Origin: Bremia lactucae
Taxonomy: Eukaryota; Oomycota; Peronosporomycetes; Peronosporales; Peronosporaceae
Reading direction: 5' to 3'
Assembly: GCF_004359215.1 (NCBI RefSeq)
Contig: NC_090613.1
Location: 6,103,934 to 6,123,680 of the forward strand
DNA: 19,747 nt
Below are positions 1 through 9,912 of this stretch, in pieces. Made by a program: the position numbers and the translations under genes. Under the pieces are notes generated by a model that was given only the letters and a program-made list of their open reading frames with translations, did no database searches and had not been told where the DNA came from. Numbering within the stretch: position 1 is the first letter of the stretch; each line of letters starts with the position of its first letter.

Positions 1-123
1 CGCCTGAAGACTCGCTTGGACATCTTTGAACGGATAATTCTGAGAGAGCCGCGTTGCTCGCGTGATGTCCCTCGCTCTACAAGTCCTATTCGTGGTGGGA
101 GGCATCGGTCCGATAGTTTTTAC

Positions 124-630
124 CTATACCGTCCTCCTCACCCGATCGGGGCTCGATTCCCAGTCGGCCTCACCATCGGTCTCCTTAGCCAGATGGGGAT
201 ATGTGACCTCATTTGGGTCTAAATACCGTTTCAGACGACCCACGTAAAATACGGGGTACGTCTTCTTATACGCGGGAAGGGTGAGCCTATAATTCAGGTC
301 TCCAACCTCTTCTACCACCGTAAAGGGCCCAATGAAACGCGGCAACAACTTCGTAGTATCTCCAGGTAGCACAGAAATTGCATTTTTGGGTAGGGTAGCA
401 GTACTTAATAGTACTTTTTCTACCCACTCTAAAGCGTTTAATATTATGCAACCAGTTCGGTCCGCATATTCGTTTTTCTTGTCCTGTGCGTTTACCATTG
501 CGTCACGGACTTTACGTATAATAGCTAATCGCTCACCCATAAAGCGTTGAGCCTCGCTCACGCTTTTAGCATCAAACTCGCCTATGATACCACCAAGAGG
601 GCGGTCATAGGGCGCAGTTTTATTGACCAC
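124..630 (-). pseudogene. Integrase C-terminal region of left Gypsy element
   Basis: A 168-codon frame contains the conserved C-terminal integrase signature: a coiled EAQRFMGERLAIIRKVRDAM segment, then TKLLPRFIGPFTVVEEVGDLNYRLTLP and HPVFYVGRLKRY-type sequence (here YPVFYVGRLKRYLDP). This is the GPF/Y module found in chromodomain Gypsy elements. It is the longest uninterrupted coding piece of this copy. The frame continues as low-complexity tether sequence toward position 1, where the window ends before any chromodomain. Confidence 0.85.
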
Positions 631-681
631 TGCTTAACTGGCAGGGTCACAAGGGCAAGTTTCTTTCGATGAGATAATACC

Positions 682-1737
682 CTAATGGGTCGTCGTCATA
701 TTGACGAAACTATGTCCCTCTTTCACACCGAGCGTAGTGAGGGGCCCTCCCCCACTAAGACTCGGGCTGCGCACAAATGAGACTGGCGTCCGGAAATGGC
801 GTAGTCCGTTTATATAAAACGGTGTCTCACCCGTACTGGCGTAGACACTATTATTTATAGCGAACTCCACAAAGGGCAATTGCTTGCTCCACTCTTTGGG
901 AGTTGCTATAGTGCGTAAGAAACCCGCCACGACCCGATAGGCACGTTCTGCTTGGCCATCGGTCTGGGATGATTTGCGGTCGACATGTGGAGCTTGCTAC
1001 CTAGCAGCTCGAACACATGTCGCCAAAAATCAGACGTAAAACGTGGATACCGGTCAGATACTATGGACTCGGACATCCCGTGCAGTTGGTATGCATGATC
1101 CAGGAATTAGAGTGCTGTCTCCTTGCTTGTGATCGATGATGTCCATGGTGCTAAATGCACTATTTTGCTCAGTCTGTCTGCAAAGTCGACCTGCCGCGTC
1201 CGATTCTTATGATCGGGCGGTATGCCAACATGAAGTCCAGACTTACTGACTTCCAACAGTTGGTTGGAATCCGTAACGGCTTCAGTGGCGCACTGCTGGA
1301 CGGTGCAGGCTTTATGCGCTGACACTGTTCGCAAGAGCGAATATAGTTGGCCACCCATATATATAGGTGTAGCCACCAAAATTCCTCTGACACAGGTAAG
1401 AATGTCTTTTCACGGCCCAGATGCCTACTAGATGGCGCATCATGAAGCTCGTGAAGGATCATCAGCTTGAGATCTGTGTCATGAGGCACATAGATTTTCA
1501 AGGGATCACAAGGTGAAAGCTGATGCCATGACAGGATATTGCTGTAGCTAAAGCGATTTAGCTTAGCTTTCAGGTGCGACGGAAGGGAAACCTCTCGTCC
1601 ACCGAAGTGATCCAACAGCAGACGACAGTAGTCGTCCTGACTGTAGCTCTCTTTTACTTCACAGGAAAATGAGCTCGTCACGTGGAATGCCTTCATTGCT
1701 GCCAACGTGACGGATGACTTTGTAATTTGCACTTTTT
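682..1737 (-). pseudogene. Integrase N-terminal zinc and DDE core of left Gypsy element
   Basis: The 1732-1169 frame carries the integrase HHCC zinc-binding pattern (HDAPSSRHLG...CEQCQ) and the first catalytic Asp in VSLDFM. The region around 1080-960 in another frame has VSDRYPRFTSDFW with the second Asp. The frame ending at 682 has DGQAER with the catalytic Glu region, then TIATPKEWSKQLPFVEFAIN. All three catalytic positions can be found, but stops and at least two frameshifts separate them, so no intact integrase is encoded. The second copy at 18730-19747 covers the same part. Confidence 0.87.
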
Positions 1738-1845
1738 AGACACACCTTCCGGGTTTCATACCTCTATGCAACAAAGCGGCTGCCAAGACATTCGACCTAC
1801 CCGGCTTATAGATGTGAACGCATCTTCTTGATATTTCAACTAAAT
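1738..1845 (-). pseudogene. RNase H remnant (3' end only)
   Basis: Only the end of the RNase H domain is visible: a frame reading YKPGRSNVLAAALLHRG just before the integrase, which matches the conserved YKPGxxNxxADALSR tail that closes Gypsy RNase H domains. The catalytic core normally found between the RT connection and this tail, roughly 110 residues, is absent, and the two ends lie within about 60 bases of each other. The usual ADALSR is ALLHR-like here. Confidence 0.72.
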
Positions 1846-2522
1846 CTATTCTGCGTCCATTTTAAGGAGGTCAGATAATGGTTCAGTTCGCTCAGCACAA
1901 TTCTTGCTATATTTATGCAAGTAATTAGCGAGCCCTCGGAATCGGCGCAAATTCTTCGCGTGTCGTGGGATTGGCCATATCTTTGCCGATTTTACCTTGT
2001 ATGGGTCTGCTCGTACACCATGTGTACCTGCGATGCAGCCCAGCACAGGTATCTCAGGAACCGCAATGACGCACTTTTGCAAGTTGACGTACAATTGGGC
2101 GTCCTTTAAAGTCTGCAACACAGCGTCTAGATGACGCTTGTGCGACTCTATTGCGGTCAGCCCGTCCCCGGCCCTACCATGCACGAATACATTGTCAAAG
2201 TAATGAGGCACGGTACTGACGCATCACGTGAGCCACCACTCGGTTGAATATCGTTGGTGCGCTTTTCAAACCTTTGGGGCATCACAAGCCACTCCGAAGT
2301 ATACCACTTGGGGTGCTTACAGCTATTTTTGCTACATCGAGCTCTCTCATGAGTGCCTGATAGCAGCCATTCTTTAAATCCAACGCGGAAAAGATAGTTG
2401 CCTTTCCCATAGAGGTCAACGGAACATCTTTTCGCGGAATTGGCGCTTGCACCGTTATGGTCGCCGTGTTCAGGGTAGGCGACTCGGCATATTATTCTGG
2501 GAACACATCGCAATGTTTCCAC
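1846..2522 (-). pseudogene. Reverse transcriptase of left Gypsy element, catalytic motif altered
   Basis: RT motifs are seen across two frames. A SALDLKNG-type motif A segment (near 2370-2395), a PQ/LK...PTIFNR-type segment in a second frame (near 2230-2280), and MPHYFDNVFVH with a following SHKRHLDAVLQTL thumb segment in 2211-1846 match Gypsy RTs. The YxDD box reads YFDN, so the second catalytic Asp is Asn. At least two frame breaks and stops interrupt the domain. The piece ends in LSDLLKMDAE, the usual beginning of the RT-RNase H connection, after which sequence is missing. Confidence 0.88.
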
Positions 2523-2546
2523 GGAACCTCAAAGAGCGGACTGTCT

Positions 2547-2819
2547 CTAAAGGCATCCCAACCACGAGCAGTGAACCGTTTCTTTTTTGTCAGGTTCTAG
2601 GACGCTTTCGTCGATAGTGGACGACGAGCAACAGTCCACCAAGTCCTTTTCTGGAACTGGTGTGACTTTTTTGTGGATCTTTCCTTCCTTTGATTCGGCA
2701 AGGAGCAGATCCCACAACATCTCCGGGAATTTTACTATCTCCTCGGCAGATTTAAAGACTTGCCGGAGAACTTTAGCTGAGGATGCCTCCACAATTTTGT
2801 CTTTGACGGCCTCAACCAT
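2547..2819 (-). pseudogene. Protease-RT linker fragment of left Gypsy pol
   Basis: A 90-residue open piece on the same strand lies between the protease and reverse transcriptase. It has no motif I recognise. Lysine/glutamate-rich composition (for example EKDLVDCC, EPDKKETVH) and position fit the pol linker that precedes the RT fingers in oomycete Gypsy elements. It is separated from its neighbours by stops and frame changes. The long plus-strand reading frame over the same bases is taken to be its antisense shadow. Confidence 0.55.
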
Positions 2820-2915
2820 CTTGTTCGAAGGTCAGTCCTTCTGTATTGGATCTTATTCAACGATCAATCTTTTAAAAGTGATTTTGATCGTCCTAATCGG
2901 TCGTGTACTCGCTCT

Positions 2916-3656
2916 TCAAGTCAAAAGGACCTTTGACTGGGAAGCGTATGCCGTTGCTCTCTTGGCTAACACACCCCTTTTAGCCGCACCAGGCTCTAGG
3001 CACTGTACCAATTCATGCGACGCTTGACTTCCTGTCAGCTCGCCATCTACGGAAATAGGCTTTTGGCTCTGTGTATGATATTCGGACGCATGACTTTTTG
3101 CCATCGTATTTTTCACTACCCCAGTCTCCTCGAGCTGGATAGGAATTGGTGATGTTTGACATCCCGTCAACGCACCCTCAACTGTGTTCGACACGACATC
3201 AGTTGCATACGCCTCTAGCAGGAGCACATCCTTTCCAGTGTCCGGCGTAGAGTTTGCAACTGTGCGTCTACGCCAGCCTATCAATGGTTGGTACTTTGCA
3301 ATCCATGGCATGCCTAAGATGAGGTCATATGGACTCTCCATACCTAGCACTGTGAGCTTCACGTTACAATAGAAGTCACTAAAGCTGAAGGCGAGCTCTA
3401 CCTGAACTCCCTCAGACTTAACGAGCGCGACGTTCGCTAAACAAACGGTCGCCTCTTCTCGCTTGCAATCCTGGCAAAGCGACTCAAACATCGCCGGTCT
3501 CTTTCTTAGAGCCGCGAGTTTCACAAAATTTTGTGATGCACCCGAATTCACTAGGAGGGTCATCACCTGGTCATAGCCTCTTACATGAGCGCTATAGACC
3601 AGCAGGGTTGAGGTCCGAAATTTCGAGACCTCAGGGACTATGCTACCCATTTGTTC
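2916..3656 (-). pseudogene. Retropepsin-like protease region of the left Gypsy element
   Basis: This frame encodes an aspartic protease domain of the Gypsy type. The conserved block is MTLLVNSGAS followed about 60 residues later by YDLILGMPWI, matching the usual [LV]-[LV]-D-S/T-G-A and ILGxxWL motifs. Residue Asp of the DSG triad is Asn here (codon AAT), which should abolish catalysis. The related copy at about 18170 keeps GAT (Asp) at the same place. A low-complexity linker follows the domain to the stop at 2916. The upstream end disappears into the N gap, so the start is unknown. Confidence 0.85.
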
Positions 3657-4408
3657 NNNNNNNNNNNNNNNNNNNNNNNNNNNNNNNNNNNNNNNNNNNN
3701 NNNNNNNNNNNNNNNNNNNNNNNNNNNNNNNNNNNNNNNNNNNNNNNNNNNNNNNNNNNNNNNNNNNNNNNNNNNNNNNNNNNNNNNNNNNNNNNNNNNN
3801 NNNNNNNNNNNNNNNNNNNNNNNNNNNNNNNNNNNNNNNNNNNNNNNNNNNNNNNNNNNNNNNNNNNNNNNNNNNNNNNNNNNNNNNNNNNNNNNNNNNN
3901 NNNNNNNNNNNNNNNNNNNNNNNNNNNNNNNNNNNNNNNNNNNNNNNNNNNNNNNNNNNNNNNNNNNNNNNNNNNNNNNNNNNNNNNNNNNNNNNNNNNN
4001 NNNNNNNNNNNNNNNNNNNNNNNNNNNNNNNNNNNNNNNNNNNNNNNNNNNNNNNNNNNNNNNNNNNNNNNNNNNNNNNNNNNNNNNNNNNNNNNNNNNN
4101 NNNNNNNNNNNNNNNNNNNNNNNNNNNNNNNNNNNNNNNNNNNNNNNNNNNNNNNNNNNNNNNNNNNNNNNNNNNNNNNNNNNNNNNNNNNNNNNNNNNN
4201 NNNNNNNNNNNNNNNNNNNNNNNNNNNNNNNNNNNNNNNNNNNNNNNNNNNNNNNNNNNNNNNNNNNNNNNNNNNNNNNNNNNNNNNNNNNNNNNNNNNN
4301 NNNNNNNNNNNNNNNNNNNNNNNNNNNNNNNNNNNNNNNNNNNNNNNNNNNNNNNNNNNNNNNNNNNNNNNNNNNNNNNNNNNNNNNNNNNNNNNNNNNN
4401 NNNNNNNN
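3657..4408. other. Assembly gap (752 N)
   Basis: There are 752 consecutive Ns between the end of gag and the protease. In the related copy at 17960-18275 the two flanks are essentially adjacent, so the gap may represent little or no missing retroelement sequence, or may hide an insertion specific to this copy. Any reading frame spanning the Ns is an artefact. Confidence 0.99.
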
Positions 4409-4463
4409 ACAACTCTGAACTTAGGGGTAGCTTCAGAGTCCGCGTCAGTAGGGCATCCCGCCC

Positions 4464-5539
4464 CTACTGCGCTCCTGCATTTCCCGACCCCTCAGTGGTC
4501 GATGCAGAACTCATGCGTCTCGCACGCTGGTTCTTGCCATCGCCCTTTGGGTAGGAAGTCCTCTTGCTGGACATCTTTGCCCCAGCAGGGACCCTGGCAT
4601 AGCAGCGAGCCATCATATGGCCGCGCTTGCCGCATTTATAACAGACCACGTCTGCATTGCCCAACTCCATGGGAGTGGCATCTGTCCTCTCGACTGACGG
4701 CTTATACCAAGCTGTCGCCGAGGCACTGTTGTAGAATTGCTCATAAACTAAGGCAATATGGATTGCTTCTTCCATCGTCGACGGCTCCTTTCTGAAATTG
4801 GCCTGTCGCGACAAGTGCTATGGTCCGTTTATAAAACGCGGGCACCTCAATGTGTTACGGAATCGGACCTACGGTAATGGAAGCCGACAGCGAGCGCATC
4901 TCCTTCACATTCTCTTGCAGAGATCGCTTCGCCTGTCGCACTCCCAAGAAGTGCACCAGAAGCAACCCTTCTTTCAACGGAGCCTGATTAGTGGCGCGAA
5001 TGTTTTCCTTAAAGATCGACCATGAAGGGTACGCCACAACGTCCGCCATAAGCGCCGAGTAAGCCCACTCTCAGGCCTTACCGCGTAGGTACGACATGGC
5101 GTACGCCACAATCCTTCTGTCGCTATCGATGAGCTGGGCGAAACCACATTGCTCCACGGCTAAGAGCCAGTGGACAATTGTGTGGGCTGCAGTTCCATCA
5201 AACTTGGGCGGGTCCATCCGAATGGGACTCCGCTGATGCGGCCGGGTAGATAGCATCTCAACAGTCCTATTGAGAGCCTCGCTCCGAGCCTGATCACGCC
5301 TCAGCTTATCCTGAGTCTGGGTGACGGACTCCGCCGCAGCATGGCTCTCTACCTCGGACCCGACCCTTTGCTGTCCGAGCACGAATGCCTCAAACTGCTC
5401 CAATTGAGCAAAATGTTTTCAGGAGGACTACCGAAGAGCCTGGTCAGGGCTTGTTCACCAAGTCGCTGCGCCCAGTGCTTAGCCAATTCCCGTTGACGTT
5501 CGGAGAGGTGGGGGAAAATGAACTAAATCGATATTGAGA
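4464..5539 (-). pseudogene. gag of the left Gypsy element, frameshifted
   Basis: The structural (capsid/nucleocapsid) gene is recognisable in pieces. A start codon at 5539 opens a short frame. The reading then shifts frame around 5480-5500 and again near 5405 before the best-preserved part, 5403-5071, which has a capsid-like PPKFDGT...HWLLAVE segment. Further pieces are at 5049-4855 and 4814-4464. The last contains a perfect CX2CX4HX4C zinc knuckle (CYKCGKRGHMMARC, about 4601-4642), the RNA-binding nucleocapsid signature, followed by a basic tail. At least three frame breaks make it non-functional. The gag identity rests on the knuckle and on its position before protease. Confidence 0.85.
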
Positions 5540-5600
5540 CTCATCCTCACGTACACGGTTAGAGATGCAGGTCGTGGGAATGATTCCAAGTGCTTATAAG

Positions 5601-6143
5601 TGTAGGCGGGCACGTTTAAATGCGGCCACGCTCTGCTTAAGTATGCACTTTAGCACAGCGAGGAAGCGGTTTGACGGTCTACTCTCGCGTGCAATGAGGT
5701 TGTTGTGGTGGGCGCCTTCGCGATGTCACCGAACGCAATTACAACTCTGGTATATGTGTCGTCACGGGAGCGGTAATCCGGATCCTCGTGCGCACTTACC
5801 AAGTAGGAAGTAGCTTTTAGACTGGTTTCTTTTTAATTGCATTAGATATAAAAACCTGTTTTTTATAAATCTTGACATGTCATCTCTTTCGAGAACACTA
5901 ATAGTTTTTGTGAGCATATCCCATTGATTATCTCGCAAAAAGAATGACGTTTGCCGTCATCCCCGCTTATGTGAATGCCCTGAATGCCCTCAGTATCACA
6001 TACACAAGGGTGGAACACAATGTGAACCACACCCAAGGGGTAGATCCAATTACATTACTTAAGTAATTTGACCATTTCCAAAAAGTACGCAACGTGTACT
6101 TGACGGGGATTGTGTAACATTAGGGCAACTTTAGCCCGTTACA
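5601..6143 (-). repeat. 5' LTR of the left Gypsy element
   Basis: This 543-bp segment is bounded by TGTAGGCG and CGTTACA on the plus strand, so it starts TGTAACGGGC and ends GCCTACA on the minus strand, the TG...CA pattern of LTRs. A diverged copy of the same length class sits at 16285-16816 in the same orientation. The minus strand is assigned because gag begins about 60 nt beyond its inner edge on that strand. A stretch containing TTGGAATCATT lies just inside the inner edge and is a possible primer-binding site, but I could not match it to a tRNA. No target-site duplication can be checked because the other LTR is outside the window. Confidence 0.78.
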
Positions 6144-6847
6144 TGTGAACACCAAGGATCTATTGATATGTTGACAAAATTCTAATCTAGTAATGATATT
6201 TCCGCTACTTTGTAATTTCCGCTACTAAATAAAATTTGTTTGTCACCGGGGCTATAAGGCAGCAGAGGAATGACTGTATTCATTAATGGTGGTCACAGAT
6301 CTTTTCACTTCACTTTTTTAATGAGCTTGACTTGGTCGTCATTATTATTTTTAATCGACTTTTGCCAATGTTACTCATCACTGTAAAGTAATAATTAAAT
6401 CGAGTCGACTTATCTCATTTTTCTCGCCAAATAAACGAAATTTGTCGAATTTAATGGATGGATGGAAAAATACCTTAAAAATCCATGACAACAAGTTTTG
6501 AAAGGATTGTCGAAATTGTATCGATCCTCAACGGATCGGATGTGACATTCACGAGTCTAAATATTCCCAACCAACATTGTTTTCAAATCCTCATCTTCAA
6601 GAGCAACGACTTGTCCGAATGTATCTTTTTAACGCTGTAAATGAGGCGCGCCTTTCTTCATGAAGCGAAATGTTACAAATAGCAAAGGTCAGCCGTGAAT
6701 ATTGTCCTCGAACAGACAGTCCTCTTCCTCTAAATTACAGATATTACAAAGAATCTAGCCGCTTAATATTTTTGACCCTGAGGGTCGGCTACAATCACAA
6801 GTCCTTTGTCCACTTCGGCATTCGCTTCCCACGTAACACTATTCAAG
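6144..6847. other. AT-rich 5' flank of NAPRT, no gene seen
   Basis: About 700 bases between the LTR edge and the NAPRT start are AT-rich with stops in all frames and no recognised coding or RNA gene. A 12-base direct repeat (ATTTCCGCTACT) occurs at 6198-6209 and 6215-6226. I saw no clear oomycete initiator close to the start codon. The NAPRT promoter must lie here or in the LTR. Confidence 0.6.
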
Positions 6848-8641
6848 ATGCAAAGTAACATGAACCTCGTACCAACGAATTCATTAGTTGGGCCTATGCT
6901 CACGGATCTGTACCAGATCACGATGTACGTTGCTCTCTCCACCGTGCTCGACCATGTCCTTTGACACCTTGTTTCAGGGTCTACGCCTACTGGAAAGTCG
7001 GACGCCATAATGATCACGCCGTATTCGATCTCTTTTTCCGCAAGAATCCCTTTCATGGGGAATACACTGTCTTTGCAGGGCTTGAGGAGGCGCTGGCCAT
7101 GATCAATACGTTTCAATTCACGACCAGTGACATTGCATATCTTCGCGAAGTGCTCCCACATGCTCCAGATGAGTTTTTTGCATGGCTCTCTTCCATCGAT
7201 TGCTCCACGATTAAAGTCTACGCTATTAAAGAAGGATCAATCGTATTTCCACGCATTCCACTAGTGCGAATTGAAGGCAGTTTAGCTGTCGGCCAATTGC
7301 TCGAGACCCCACTACTGAATTTGCTCAATTTTGCCAGTCTTATTACGACCAATGCCACTCGATTTAAACGAGCTGCAGGTGCTGATACAAAGCTGCTCGA
7401 GTTTGGCCTACGACGTGCTCAAGGACCGGATGGCGGGCTGAGTGCCTCCCGGTACTCGTACATGGCCGGTTTTACCGGTACGAGTAACGTCTTGGCCGGT
7501 AAACTGCACAAGATTCCCATCATGGGTACACACGCCCATGCCTTTGTACAGGCTCATACGACTCTAGAAGATATCAGAGGTACGATGCTAGATGGACGCG
7601 ATTTTCTCGGTATTGTGCTCAAGTTCCGCAATGAGCTCGATTTTAAGCACACCAACGATGTACGTTTTGAAGAATGAAAGCATGGATAGCAATAAATGGG
7701 ATAATTTTGGGTGGATTATAATGATACAGGGAGAGCTTGCAGCTTTTATTGCTTACGCAATTGCATTTCCAGATGCGTTCTTGGCGTTAGTTGATACGTA
7801 TGATACACTCTCGGTACGTAACGATCTCAAAGCTCGTTGTACGTAAGCTTAACATTGTATTTTGATACATGACGTCGTATAGTCAGGAGTGCCCAATTTT
7901 ATCTGTGTCGCGCTTGCTCTTCACGAACTAGGCCATCGTCCAGTTGGCATTCGCCTGGATAGTGGGGATTTATCGTACCTTTCAAAACGGTGCCGTGCTG
8001 CGTTCGTAGCTGCTAGTGACCGGTATCAAATTGACTATTTTAAAGAGCTTAATATCACAGCAAGTAACGACATCAATGAAGCCGTGCTGAACTCGCTGAA
8101 CGAACAACGTCATGAGATTAATTCGTATGGCATTGGGACGCACTTGGTAACGTGTCAAGCTCAGCCTGCACTTGGGATGGTTTATAAGCTAGTGGAGATT
8201 CATGGTGAGCCGCGTATCAAGTTGTCTCAAGATGTGAGCAAGGTGACTATCCCTGGTCGAAAAGAGGCGTATCGACTAATTGGAATGAATGGGAAACCAT
8301 TGCTGGATTTGATGACTGGATGCAACGAAAAAGCACCAGAAGTGGGTAAAAAGATGTTGTGTCGACATCCTTTCGACGAACTCCGTCGCGCTTTTGTCAC
8401 TCCGTCTCAGGTGATTCCACTGCATGGATTGTATTGGGATGGTCCTCAAGGTGGCCTTGTGGGTGAGTTGCCATCATTGGAAAAACGACGCCAGTACGTG
8501 ACGGAGCAGTTTGAGCTCATTCGTGAAGACGTTGTGCGGTCATTAAATCCGACGCCTTACAAAGTGTCAGTTTCCAACGAATTGTATGAATTTATTCATG
8601 AACTATGGATGAAAGAGTACCCCGTACTGGAGCTCGACTAA
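6848..8641 (+). CDS. NAPRT: Nicotinate phosphoribosyltransferase (NAPRT), four exons
   Basis: NAPRT (EC 6.3.4.21) joins nicotinate and PRPP, with ATP hydrolysis, to give nicotinate mononucleotide in the Preiss-Handler route to NAD; it is cytosolic in most eukaryotes. Exons inferred: 6848-6924, 6978-7659, 7730-7813 and 7883-8641. The introns are 53, 70 and 69 nt, each with a GTACGT donor and an AG acceptor, and all joins keep frame to give 533 residues, close to the human length of about 538. Motifs: LTDLYQ (residues 18-23), [13 protein letters not shown] (167-179), GTHAHAFV (209-216), RLDSGDL (305-311) and YGIGTHL (363-369). These are the phosphate/PRPP-binding and substrate-binding hallmarks. 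The ATG at 6848 was chosen as the first in-frame start; 6860 is an alternative. The gene is convergent with TMEM18, with stops 74 bp apart. No disabling change was seen. Confidence 0.95.
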
Positions 8642-8715
8642 ATACGTCCATGAACCCTCTATATATGGTCGCAAAAGTGGTTTAAGTCAATTGTTTTTCA
8701 TTTTCCATTTGTTCT

Positions 8716-9209
8716 CTACTTGTTCTTTTTGCCTTGAAGCGATCGTCGATACTCGGTCCTTTTGACAATGACAACCATATCAACCATACTTTTCATGCTT
8801 AGCAGCTACAGCAATACAATAATTTGTCAGACGGATGATGCTATTGGAGAAAATAGAGGTAAATTACCAATTGAAAAAAGCCCAAAGCTAAGAGTGGGCC
8901 CGCAAAAAAAATGCCTATGAACACACCGTGCTTCCCGAAATACCGTTGCGTGGCAAATAAGCGCCAATTTTCTCGTGCCCATGTGTTAATCGCTTCAGTG
9001 CTTGCTACCAGCGTGATGATAAGTACGAAGAGCGAGAATTGAGTGTAAAATTGTTTGCGCGTGAACCATAGCGTGCACATGAGCACAATGTGGAAGGTAA
9101 GCAGCCCTATGATAAGAGGCTCTGTCCAGTTTACGGCTTCATACCATGTGATCATTAAGTGGCCGTACTTGGACTGCAGATCGCGCTCAACTTGCGCGGC
9201 GATATCCAT
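8716..9209 (-). CDS. TMEM18: TMEM18-family nuclear-envelope membrane protein, two exons
   Basis: TMEM18 is a small nuclear-membrane protein with about three transmembrane helices and a basic C-terminal tail; its biochemical role is poorly defined, and the human gene is linked to body weight. Exon 1 (9209-8868) encodes WTEPLIIGLLTFH, hydrophobic helices near residues 28-48, 55-75 and 97-118, and the family block NWRLFATQRYFGKHGVFI. The unspliced frame stops at 8841. A GTAATT donor at 8867 and a CTGTAG acceptor ending at 8806 (62-nt intron) lead in frame to exon 2 (8805-8716), which supplies the expected lysine/arginine-rich tail ending GKKNK. The spliced protein is 143 residues against about 140 in human. 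The true ATG is at 9209; an upstream TTG is not needed. Confidence 0.9.
8806..8867 (-). other. Predicted intron of TMEM18
   Basis: The donor is G|GTAATT and the acceptor CTGTAG|C, with a CTGAC branch-like site about 25 nt before the acceptor. Splicing here replaces a short out-of-family tail by the basic C-terminus expected of TMEM18 while keeping the frame. Confidence 0.75.
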
Positions 9210-9912
9210 CGGCAAGAAGTAGGTCTTAAATACGCCTTTAGATTATGTGAGATTATTTTTTTTCGAAAAAAAATGTAGCAATAATGCACAATCTTGTGCC
9301 ACGACTGGATATCTCGGATGTCGATTTATAATCGACGGAATGAGGAACATATACGGACATAAATGAAGTAGCCGTAGTATTCGAGACAAAGTCGTCGTTG
9401 CTCGTGAATGTTCTAGTAGTGATAACTAATATCAACCGATCTGCCTCACTTAAATTGTAAAGTGCATTACAACGACATCTTGACAATTGTCGTAGTTATA
9501 ATTCACTTTTCATCATCAATTTGGTAACCATCCGAAACATTACAATTGACATCATAAATAGTGCATTAATTGTTTAAAAGGCCGTCAAAATCCAAATAAA
9601 CGGAAGCGTCGTTGGATGAAAATTCTTGTGCAGCACATGAAGATAAAAAAATGCTAGAAACATCGCGATCACGCCTTCCTAAATTGCATAAACTACTGTC
9701 GTCCTAAAATAAATCCCACCGGTATACTATATACCTTAGACTTAAGTCGCAGCGACACAAGTCGAAAGCCCTAAAATCTCTAAAATACTACACTTTCATG
9801 GATCGAGCTTACTTTCACCTCTTATCAACATGGGCGACCGCGTGCATGAAAGATGCGCTCATGGCGCACAATTTTTAAATATTGTTCGTTCCTCGACACC
9901 CGTTCACTCACT
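9210..9912. other. Intergenic region, AT-rich, no gene seen
   Basis: About 700 bases separate the TMEM18 start from the stop of the upstream zinc-finger gene; both genes read leftwards. The stretch has homopolymer A/T tracts near 9255-9275 and scattered short frames on both strands with no family resemblance. It should contain the TMEM18 promoter and the 3' end of the zinc-finger transcript, but I could not place either from sequence signals. Confidence 0.55.

Larger units (their letters stand above)
1..6143 (-). mobile_element. Degenerate Ty3/Gypsy LTR retrotransposon, 5' LTR to integrase, truncated by window edge
   Basis: Read on the minus strand, the order is LTR, gag with a CCHC knuckle, aspartic protease, reverse transcriptase, RNase H remnant, integrase HHCC and DDE segments, then the integrase C-terminal region. 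This PR-RT-RH-IN order defines Ty3/Gypsy (Metaviridae-type) elements. The 3' LTR and any chromodomain would lie left of position 1; the related copy at the right of the window does have a chromodomain. The body is broken by many frameshifts and stop codons, the protease and RT active-site aspartates are altered, and most of RNase H is missing, so this copy cannot be autonomous. A 752-base N run interrupts the gag-protease junction. The family identity is firm; the exact boundaries of each broken segment are approximate. Confidence 0.93.

Noticed and set aside
2587..3027. 146-codon plus-strand frame
   Set aside because: It lies antisense to the protease tail and protease-RT linker of the minus-strand Gypsy element and has no family resemblance of its own.
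3533..4795. Long frames (up to 420 codons) across the N run
   Set aside because: Most codons are unknown bases; the readable ends are antisense to gag and protease.
9253..9486. 77-codon minus-strand frame
   Set aside because: AT-rich intergenic sequence, no conserved motif, low-complexity ending; not between recognisable splice partners.
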